Below are positions 31,478 through 37,337 of a stretch of 37,337 nt of DNA, in pieces. A model generated the notes under the pieces. It saw nothing but the letters and a program-made list of their open reading frames with translations, ran no database searches and was not told the DNA's origin. Source of the stretch: an uncultured Oscillospiraceae bacterium (GTDB taxonomy: Bacteria; Bacillota; Clostridia; Oscillospirales; Oscillospiraceae); assembly GCA_905205085.1 (NCBI GenBank), contig CAJLCG010000013.1:1-37337 (forward strand), written 5' to 3'. The translations under genes were made by a program, and so were the position numbers. Each line of letters starts with the position of its first letter. Within the stretch, counting starts at the first letter, position 1.

Positions 31478-31870
31478 ATGGACGACAAGGTGAAGGAACT
31501 GCTGGACCGGATTCGGAGTACGGCCGCCGACGCCGCCGATGCCGCGGCGGGCACCGCCCGGGTAGCCGGGAAGCGGGCCGGACAGATGGTGGACGTGGCC
31601 AAGCTGAACGTGCAGCTGTTTGACCTGAGCGGAGAGTATAACGACGTGCTGCGCCAGCTGGGCGAAGTGATGTACCAGGCCCACAAGGGAGAGAGCCAGG
31701 ACGAGGACAAGGTGTCCCAGTTGCTGGCCCAGGCCGATGAGCTTGCCGGAAAGATCGCTGAGCTCAAGGAGCGCATTGCCGCCCTGCGCCAGTCCCGCAC
31801 CTGCCCCAACTGCGGCGCGGTGTGCGGCAAGGACGACCAGTTCTGCCGCCGGTGCGGCGACAGCCTGTAA
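31478..31870 (+). CDS. Coiled-coil zinc-ribbon protein
   Basis: A 130-residue protein. Residues 1-40 are Ala-rich and helical, and residues about 50-108 form a coiled coil (KIAELKERIAAL). A C-terminal zinc ribbon has two pairs, CPNC and CRRC (in CPNCGAVCGKDDQFCRRCG). No membrane segment. It resembles the many small zinc-ribbon proteins of clostridia with no known role. The ATG at 31478 follows AAAGGAG at nine bases; a GTG two codons earlier is too close to the ribosome site. It leads the PNP operon (gap ten bases). Confidence 0.8.
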   Translation: MDDKVKELLDRIRSTAADAADAAAGTARVAGKRAGQMVDVAKLNVQLFDLSGEYNDVLRQLGEVMYQAHKGESQDEDKVSQLLAQADELAGKIAELKERIAALRQSRTCPNCGAVCGKDDQFCRRCGDSL

Positions 31871-31880
31871 GGAGGGCCCT

Positions 31881-32705
31881 ATGTCCTATACAATAGAGCA
31901 TTACCGGGCGAGCGCGGACTTTTTACGCGCCCGCCTGGGCGGTTTTGTCCCTAAGGTGGCCATGATCCTGGGCTCCGGCCTGGGCTATCTGGGCGACCAG
32001 GTGGAAGATGCCATCGCTGTGGATTACAAAGATATCCCCCACTTCAAGGCCTCCACTGCCCCCGGCCACAAGGGTCGGCTGGTGTTCGGCACTCTGGAGG
32101 GCCAGAAGGTGGCGGTGATGCAGGGCCGGATGCACCACTACGAGGGCTACTCCTATGAGGAGGTCACCTACGCGGTGCGGGTGCTGCGTCTGCTGGGGTG
32201 CGACACCCTGGTGGTCACCAACGCCGCCGGCTGTGTGAACACCGACTGGAAGGCCGGGGAGCTGATGCTCATTACCGACCACATTAAAATGTTCTCCGAG
32301 TCCCCGCTCCGGGGGGAGAACCTGCCCGAGTTCGGGGTGCGCTTCCCCGACGCATCCAAGCTGTACACCCCCCGCCTGCGCCAGGTGGCCCGGGACTGCG
32401 CCCAGAAGCTGGGCCTCACCCTGCGGGAGGGCGTCTACTTCTACTGCTACGGTCCCCAGTACGAGACCCCGGCGGAGATCCGGGCCGCCCGCATCCTGGG
32501 GGGCGACGCGGTGGGCATGTCCACCGCGCCCGAGGTCATCGTGGCGGGCCACTGCGGCATGGAGGTGCTGGGCTTTACCCTGCTTAGCAACATGGCTGCC
32601 GGTATTCTGGACCAGCCTCTCAGCGAGGAGGAGGTCCTCCTGGCTGGAGAGCACGCCCGGGAGGATTTCTCCGCCCTGGTGCGCGCCTGCCTGCGGGAGA
32701 TGTAA
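31881..32705 (+). CDS. punA: Purine nucleoside phosphorylase (trimeric type)
   Basis: A 274-residue enzyme that splits inosine or guanosine with phosphate into base and ribose-1-phosphate. Class features are GSGLGYLGD at about 31-39, GHKGRLVFG, RMHHYEGY, TNAAGCVN, GPQYETPAEIR and VGMSTAPEVIVA. The start is the ATG at 31881 after AAGGAGG; a longer frame runs through the zinc-ribbon gene and is not credible. Followed by a small gene and an MTA/SAH deaminase, which suggests a salvage operon. Confidence 0.95.
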   Translation: MSYTIEHYRASADFLRARLGGFVPKVAMILGSGLGYLGDQVEDAIAVDYKDIPHFKASTAPGHKGRLVFGTLEGQKVAVMQGRMHHYEGYSYEEVTYAVRVLRLLGCDTLVVTNAAGCVNTDWKAGELMLITDHIKMFSESPLRGENLPEFGVRFPDASKLYTPRLRQVARDCAQKLGLTLREGVYFYCYGPQYETPAEIRAARILGGDAVGMSTAPEVIVAGHCGMEVLGFTLLSNMAAGILDQPLSEEEVLLAGEHAREDFSALVRACLREM

Positions 32706-32723
32706 CCGAAAAAGGAGCAAGGT

Positions 32724-32942
32724 ATGATTGGGTTTTGGAACCGCGCCGAGCTGCTCATTACCTACGACCTGAAACGCTTTTGCCAGGTGCGGGACGTCCT
32801 CCAGGCGGCCGGCTTGGACTACCGCTATAAGACCAAGTCAGTGTCCGGTTCCACCCTTGGAACGACCAGCCGCCTGGAGTACCGTCTGTTCGTGCACCGG
32901 GACAATCTGGAGTGGGCGCAGACCTTACTAAAGGAGCTTTGA
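32724..32942 (+). CDS. Small protein of unknown function
   Basis: A 72-residue protein with an alternating strand/helix pattern (ELLITYDLKRFCQVRDVLQAAGL, then EYRLFVHRDNLEWAQTLL) compatible with a small ferredoxin-like fold, as in DUF2007-type proteins. I cannot name it with confidence. No membrane segment or cysteine motif. The ATG follows AAAGGAGC. It lies between PNP and the deaminase, two bases before the latter. Confidence 0.65.
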   Translation: MIGFWNRAELLITYDLKRFCQVRDVLQAAGLDYRYKTKSVSGSTLGTTSRLEYRLFVHRDNLEWAQTLLKEL

Positions 32943-32944
32943 AC

Positions 32945-34252
32945 ATGTCTGTTTTGTTTGCCAACGTCACCGCCCTGACCATGGACCCCGCCCGGCCGGT
33001 GGTGGAAAACGCCTTTGTGGCGGTGGAGGGGACCAAGATCGTCTCGGTGGGGACGGTGCGCCCGGAGGGAACCTTTGACCGGGTGGTGGAGGGCAAGGAC
33101 AAAGTGCTTATGCCCGGCCTTGTGAACTGCCACACCCACGTGCCCATGACCCTCATGCGGGGCTACGGCGGGGGCCACGATCTTCAGCACTGGCTCCACG
33201 ACTACATTTTCCCCGCCGAGGCCCGGCTGGACGACCGGGCCGTGGCCGCCGGAGCGGCCCTGGGCCTGGCCGAGATGATTGCCTCGGGCACCACCTGCAT
33301 TGTGGATATGTACATGCACACCGGCACCATCGCCCAGGAGATTTTAAAGGCGGGCATCTCCGCCAATCTGTCCTGCGGCGGGGTGTATTTCGGTGCGCCC
33401 GACGACTTTTCTCCCGATAAGTGCAACGACTGCCGCAATCAGCAGGAGCTGACCCAGCAGTGGCACGGGGCCGGGGACGGGCAGATCCTGGTAGATGCCT
33501 CCATCCACGCCGAGTATACCTCCAATCCGCCCCTGTGGCAGTGGATGGCCGACTACGCCGCCCAGCACAATCTGGGTATGCAGGTTCATATCTCCGAGAC
33601 CCAGCTGGAGCACAAAACCTGTCTGGAGAAATACGGAAAGACCCCCATCGCCCTGCTGGACCAGTACGGCGTGTGGGAGCGGGGCGGCACCGCCGCCCAC
33701 TGCGTGTGGGTCACCGACGAGGACATGGCCCTCATGGCCCAGAAGCACATTACCGCCGTTCACAATCCGGTGTCCAACCTGAAGCTAGGCTCCGGCGTGG
33801 CCCGGGTGCCCCAGCTGCTCAAGGCCGGGGTCAACGTGACCCTGGGCACCGACGGCGTGTCCTCCAACAACAACTGCGACCTGTTTGAGGAGATCAAGCT
33901 GGCCGCCATTCTCCACAAGGGGGTCCAGCACGACCCCATGGCGGTCACCGCCCGTGAGGCCCTGGCCATGGCCACCGTCAACGGGGCGGCGGCCACAGGA
34001 CGGGACACCGGCGTCATCGCCCCGGGAAAGCTGGCCGACCTCATCCTGGTGGACTTTACCGCCCCCAATCTCACCCCCTGCCACGACGTGGAGGAGAACC
34101 TGGTCTACGCGGCCCGGGGCTCCAATGTGGAGATGAATATGGCCCGGGGACAGGTCATATATGAGAAGGGGGAGTTCTTCACCCTGGACCTGGAGCGCAT
34201 CTGCTACGAGGTGGAGCACTACGCCCTGCCCAAGATTTTTCCCCAAGACTAA
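32945..34252 (+). CDS. mtaD: 5'-methylthioadenosine / S-adenosylhomocysteine deaminase
   Basis: A 435-residue amidohydrolase. Metal ligands are H63 and H65 (NCHTH), H215 (VHISE), H252 (AHCVW) and D303 (GTDGV). Residues HAEYTSN near 188 and SNNNCDLFEEIK near 307-318 match the MTA/SAH deaminase subgroup. It converts these adenosyl by-products of methylation and polyamine synthesis to inosyl forms. The ATG at 32945 follows AAAGGAG; the upstream extension overlaps the small gene. Close relatives include other aminohydrolases, so the substrate is inferred, but a phosphorylase two genes upstream supports it. Confidence 0.88.
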   Translation: MSVLFANVTALTMDPARPVVENAFVAVEGTKIVSVGTVRPEGTFDRVVEGKDKVLMPGLVNCHTHVPMTLMRGYGGGHDLQHWLHDYIFPAEARLDDRAVAAGAALGLAEMIASGTTCIVDMYMHTGTIAQEILKAGISANLSCGGVYFGAPDDFSPDKCNDCRNQQELTQQWHGAGDGQILVDASIHAEYTSNPPLWQWMADYAAQHNLGMQVHISETQLEHKTCLEKYGKTPIALLDQYGVWERGGTAAHCVWVTDEDMALMAQKHITAVHNPVSNLKLGSGVARVPQLLKAGVNVTLGTDGVSSNNNCDLFEEIKLAAILHKGVQHDPMAVTAREALAMATVNGAAATGRDTGVIAPGKLADLILVDFTAPNLTPCHDVEENLVYAARGSNVEMNMARGQVIYEKGEFFTLDLERICYEVEHYALPKIFPQD

Positions 34253-34260
34253 ATCTGATC

Positions 34261-34279
34261 CAGGCGGCTGAGCCGCCTG
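34261..34279 (+). terminator. Hairpin without T-run after mtaD
   Basis: CAGGCGGC-TGA-GCCGCCTG, an 8-bp stem, lies nine bases after the mtaD stop. No T-run follows, so it may only stabilise the transcript end or slow polymerase before the flippase gene. Confidence 0.4.
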
Positions 34280-34309
34280 ACTCTCCAAACTGCAAGGAGG
34301 ACCGAACGA

Positions 34310-36115
34310 ATGGCCCAACACAGTCATGCACCCCGCCGGGTTGCCCGGTCGACAAAACAGAACACCTTTTTCGGCGGCGCCGCCATCCTGGCGGTGGGCA
34401 TTATGGTGGTCAAAGTCATCGGCATGTTCTACAAGATCCCGCTGCTCAACATCATCGGGGAACAGGGCAGCGCCGACTTCGGAAACGCCTATAACATCTA
34501 TGCCGTGCTGCTTACCATCTCCACCGCAGGCCTGCCCGTGGCCGTGTCCAAGCTGGTCAGCGAGGCCAACGCCACCGGACGGCAAAACCAGGTGCGCCGG
34601 GTGTTCCGGCTGTCCCTGGCCCTGTTTCTTACCCTGGGCGTGCTGTCCTTCCTCATCATGTCCTTTGGCTCGGCTCAGCTGGCCGGCCTGATGAACGACG
34701 ACCAGGCTGCTCCCGGCATCCGGGCCCTGGCCCCGGCGGTCATCTGCGTGGGCTGTCTATCCGCCTTCCGGGGCTATGCCCAGGGCCATGGGAACATGAC
34801 CCCCACCGCCGTCTCTCAGATCATTGAGGCCCTGTGCAAGCTGGTGGTGGGCCTGGGACTGGCCTACTGGCTGGTGAAAGCGGGGGCCGACCAGAGCCAC
34901 GCCGCCGCCGGCGCCATCACCGGTGTGACGGTGGGCACCATTGTGGCCCTGGCCTACATGCTGCTCAACTATCTCATGGGCCGCAGCCAGGAAGGCCTGT
35001 CCAAGGACACCCCCGACTCCAACAGCACCATCGTGAAAAATCTGCTGATGATCGCCGTGCCCATCACCATCAGCTCTTCCATGGTGGGTATCGTCACCGT
35101 CATCGACTCCTCCCTGGTTCAGGGCCAGCTCCAGCGGGCTCTGCTGGAGAATACGGACTGCTGGGCCCTGTACAAGGATTTTATGAGCTTTGACAAGCTG
35201 GAGAGCGCCCTGAAGGCCTGGCAGGCCACCCTGCCGGAGGGGACCACCATCTCCATGTCCCTGCTTTCCGACCAGCTGGCCGGTGAGGGCACCAAGACGG
35301 CCATTGCCCTCCATGACGCCCTGGAGGATGCCAGCCGCACCCTTTATGGCAACTACAACGGCGCGCTGAACATCTACAACCTGCCCACCTCCCTCATGGC
35401 GGCCATCACCGCCGCCGTCATCCCCGCCGTCTCCGGCACCCTGGCCCGCCGGGACCGGAAGGGCGCTGCCCGGGTGGCCGGTTCTGCCCTGCGCATCTCC
35501 GCCCTGCTGGCCTTCCCCATGGGGGTGGGCCTGTATGTGCTGGGCGAGCCCATCATGGCTCTCATTTTCCCCAGTCTCACCTCCCAGCTGGCCGGTCCGC
35601 TCCTGTCTACCCTGGGCCTGGCTACGGTGTTTGTGTGTATGATGCTGGTGTGCAACTCCATTTTGCAGGCCTACGGCTTTGTGAACCTGCCGGTCATTAT
35701 TATGCTGGCCGGCGGCGTGATCAAAATTGTGCTCAACTACAATGTGGTGGTGCTGCCCCAGGTGGGCATCTACGGCGCCCCTCTGGGCAACATCTTCTGC
35801 TTTGCCCTGTGCCTCATTCTGGACCTGATCGTGATGGCCCGGGTCATTCCCGGCCGGCCGAAATACATCCCCCTGTTTGCCAAGCCCGCCGCCGCCGCCG
35901 CGGTGATGGGCCTGGGCGCCTGGGCAGTCCACGGCCTGCTGGCCAAGCTGCTCGCCGCCAATCGCCTGGGCAATGCAGTGGCTACCCTGGCTGCCATTGT
36001 GGTGGCGGTGGCCATCTACGGCGTGCTGGTGATTGTGCTGCGGGCCATCACCAAGGAGGACCTGTCTCTCATGCCAAAAGGGGAAAAAATTGCCCGTATC
36101 CTGCATCTTTCTTAA
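34310..36115 (+). CDS. SpoVB/MurJ-type polysaccharide flippase
   Basis: A 601-residue membrane protein with about 14 hydrophobic segments of the MOP exporter superfamily (GMFYKIPLLNIIGEQG near 48-63, then AYNIYAVLLTISTAGLPVAVSKLVSE). SpoVB-like members move lipid-linked sugars or lipid II across the membrane for cell wall or spore cortex. A long polar loop at about 265-345 separates the two halves. The ATG follows AAGGAGGACC. Upstream of mazG and hup, a classical Firmicutes order (spoVB-mazG-hup). Whether the substrate is cortex or vegetative lipid II cannot be told. Confidence 0.88.
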   Translation: MAQHSHAPRRVARSTKQNTFFGGAAILAVGIMVVKVIGMFYKIPLLNIIGEQGSADFGNAYNIYAVLLTISTAGLPVAVSKLVSEANATGRQNQVRRVFRLSLALFLTLGVLSFLIMSFGSAQLAGLMNDDQAAPGIRALAPAVICVGCLSAFRGYAQGHGNMTPTAVSQIIEALCKLVVGLGLAYWLVKAGADQSHAAAGAITGVTVGTIVALAYMLLNYLMGRSQEGLSKDTPDSNSTIVKNLLMIAVPITISSSMVGIVTVIDSSLVQGQLQRALLENTDCWALYKDFMSFDKLESALKAWQATLPEGTTISMSLLSDQLAGEGTKTAIALHDALEDASRTLYGNYNGALNIYNLPTSLMAAITAAVIPAVSGTLARRDRKGAARVAGSALRISALLAFPMGVGLYVLGEPIMALIFPSLTSQLAGPLLSTLGLATVFVCMMLVCNSILQAYGFVNLPVIIMLAGGVIKIVLNYNVVVLPQVGIYGAPLGNIFCFALCLILDLIVMARVIPGRPKYIPLFAKPAAAAAVMGLGAWAVHGLLAKLLAANRLGNAVATLAAIVVAVAIYGVLVIVLRAITKEDLSLMPKGEKIARILHLS

Positions 36116-36153
36116 CAGATGCGCAAAAAATACCTTGCGAAGGAAGCGAAGTT

Positions 36154-36942
36154 GTGGTAGATTTTGAATGCATGGACTCCTATGGTATGGAGGATCTGGA
36201 GAAGATCGTGGCGCTGCTGCGGGCTCCCGGGGGCTGCCCCTGGGACCGGGAGCAGACCCACGAGAGCATCCGGCGCAACATGCTGGAGGAGGCCTACGAG
36301 GCCGCAGAGGCCATTGACGAGAAGAACCCGGAGCACCTGAAGGAAGAGCTGGGGGACGTGCTGCTTCAGGTGGTGTTCCACGCCCAGATGGCCAAGGAGG
36401 AAGGGCTGTTTACCTTCCAGGATGTGGTGGACGGCGTGGCCAAAAAGATGGTTTTCCGCCACCCCCACGTGTTTGGCACGGTGCAGGCGGAGGACAGCGA
36501 CCAGGCCCTGGAGACCTGGGACGCCCAGAAGCGCCAGGAGAAGCACCAGCGCACCGCCGGCGACACGCTGGATGCGGTGGCCCGCTCCCTGCCTGCGCTG
36601 ATCCGGGCAGAAAAATTGCAGGACAAGGCCCGCAAGGCGGGCTTTGACTGGCCGGACCTGGCTCCCGCCTTGGACAAGCTGGACGAGGAAGTGGAGGAGC
36701 TGCGCCGCGCCGCACAGGGCGACGGAGATCCCCAGGAGGAGCTGGGTGATCTGCTGTTCGCCGCGGTGAAGGCGGGACGCTTTCTCCACGTGGACAGCGA
36801 GCAGGCGCTGACCCAGGCCTGCGAAAAGTTTATCCGCCGCTTTCGTGCTGTGGAGCGGCTGGCCCAGGGGGAGAGCCTGGACCAGATGGAATTGTCCCAG
36901 CTGGAGGAGCTGTGGGCCCAAGCCAAGCAGCAGGAGGGCTGA
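36154..36942 (+). CDS. mazG: MazG nucleoside-triphosphate pyrophosphohydrolase
   Basis: A 262-residue enzyme with two MazG repeats that hydrolyses NTPs to NMPs and pyrophosphate. Repeat 1 has GCPWDREQTHESI and EEAYEAAEAI, then EELGDVLLQVVFHA, which hold the metal-binding acidic residues. Repeat 2 has EEVEELRRA and EELGDLLFAAV. GTG at 36154, after AAGGAA at a good distance, is the likely start. An ATG six codons on (36172) is the alternative. The open frame runs far upstream across the flippase gene but no coding function is credible there. Gap to the flippase 38 bases, to hup 63. Confidence 0.92.
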   Translation: MVDFECMDSYGMEDLEKIVALLRAPGGCPWDREQTHESIRRNMLEEAYEAAEAIDEKNPEHLKEELGDVLLQVVFHAQMAKEEGLFTFQDVVDGVAKKMVFRHPHVFGTVQAEDSDQALETWDAQKRQEKHQRTAGDTLDAVARSLPALIRAEKLQDKARKAGFDWPDLAPALDKLDEEVEELRRAAQGDGDPQEELGDLLFAAVKAGRFLHVDSEQALTQACEKFIRRFRAVERLAQGESLDQMELSQLEELWAQAKQQEG

Positions 36943-37005
36943 GACGCCCCACGCAAAGGACAGGCCTTTCCCAAGGCCGCGCAAATTCTTAGGAGGAGAC
37001 ACGCT

Positions 37006-37281
37006 ATGAACAAGACCGAACTCATCAACGCCGTGGCTGACAAGACCCAGCTGTCCAAGAAGGACGCCGAGGCCGCCATCACTGCCACCGTGGAGGCCAT
37101 TGCCGAAGCGCTGACCCGGGAGGAGAAGGTGCAGCTGGTGGGCTTTGGCTCCTTTGAGGTGAAGACCCGCGCCGCTCGGGTGGGCCGCAATCCCAAGACC
37201 GGCACCGAGATCGAGATCCCCCAGACCAAGACCCCTGTCTTCAAGGCCGGCAAGGCTCTGAAGGACGCGGTGGCGGGCTGA
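37006..37281 (+). CDS. hup: HU family DNA-binding protein
   Basis: A 91-residue histone-like protein with the full HU pattern: [21 protein letters not shown] at the start, [25 protein letters not shown] in the arm, and [11 protein letters not shown] at the end. It binds and bends DNA as a dimer. The ATG follows TAGGAGGAG. Followed by a strong terminator. Downstream of mazG, as is common in Firmicutes. Confidence 0.97.
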   Translation: MNKTELINAVADKTQLSKKDAEAAITATVEAIAEALTREEKVQLVGFGSFEVKTRAARVGRNPKTGTEIEIPQTKTPVFKAGKALKDAVAG

Positions 37282-37302
37282 AGCACTGCAACGTGACCCT
37301 TG

Positions 37303-37332
37303 GGGGCGCCGCGGAAGGCGGCGCCCCTTTTT
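37303..37332 (+). terminator. Intrinsic terminator of hup
   Basis: GGGGCGCCGC (37303-37312), a five-base loop and GCGGCGCCCC (37318-37327), followed by TTTTT. It closes the plus-strand group. Confidence 0.93.
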
Positions 37333-37337
37333 CTTGG

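Noticed and set aside
34757..36106. Minus-strand open frame opposite the SpoVB-like flippase
   Set aside because: Low-complexity His/Gln/Gly content typical of antisense GC-rich frames; no motif or ribosome site.

Overview
The window is chromosomal DNA from a GC-rich member of the Firmicutes, most likely a gut Oscillospiraceae-type clostridium (Flavonifractor/Pseudoflavonifractor-like). The basis is gene content: RNase Y, a DnaD/DnaI-type helicase loader pair, ZapA, SigV/RsiV-like regulation, SpoVB-like flippase with MazG and HU, a DUF6465 protein, and clean sigma-A promoters with GGAGG ribosome sites. I see no rRNA, tRNA, CRISPR, phage or insertion sequence, and no clear horizontally acquired island. 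Species assignment is inference from protein style only. LAYOUT. 1-1500: an ECF sigma factor and RsiV-like anti-sigma behind an ECF-type promoter. 1498-5200 (minus): a Na/Pi cotransporter with PhoU domain and a long attenuator-like leader, and an ABC-F ATPase. 5446-7218 (plus): RNase Y. 7270-7620: a convergent spacer packed with inverted repeats, including a tandem pair of a structured intergenic repeat that recurs at 23053. 7605-9093 (minus): a four-gene overlapping unit, MerR regulator with membrane tail, two small membrane proteins with the same C-terminal signature, and a YbjQ protein. 9151-12164 (minus): a membrane-tailed XRE regulator, then the helicase-loader pair DnaD and DnaI. 12326-17187 (plus): DEAD-box helicase, PspC protein, acetyltransferase, glutamate dehydrogenase, histone-H1-like DUF6465 protein. 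17279-25579 (minus): Mrp Fe-S ATPase, the elongasome operon dut-maf-mreC-mreD-mrdA, then zapA with a U32 rRNA/tRNA-hydroxylation-type peptidase. 25846-31172 (minus): mgtE with a DUF4230 gene and a structured leader, and rpoN-HAD-dus. 31384-37337 (plus): zinc-ribbon protein, purine nucleoside phosphorylase, a small protein, MTA/SAH deaminase, SpoVB-like flippase, MazG, HU. HOW IT FITS. Most genes are housekeeping: envelope growth (mreCD, mrdA, SpoVB-like), cell division (zapA), replication restart/loading (dnaD, dnaI), nucleotide hygiene (maf, dut, mazG), RNA turnover and modification (rny, DEAD-box, dus, U32), ion homeostasis (NptA, MgtE) and purine/methylthioadenosine salvage (PNP with MtaD). 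The most distinctive item is the MerR/small-membrane-protein/YbjQ unit. Its four genes are joined by three overlaps of the same geometry, and its first three proteins share a C-terminal membrane module, which suggests serial duplication of the regulator's tail. A near-perfect dyad sits inside its promoter with MerR-style 19-bp spacing.
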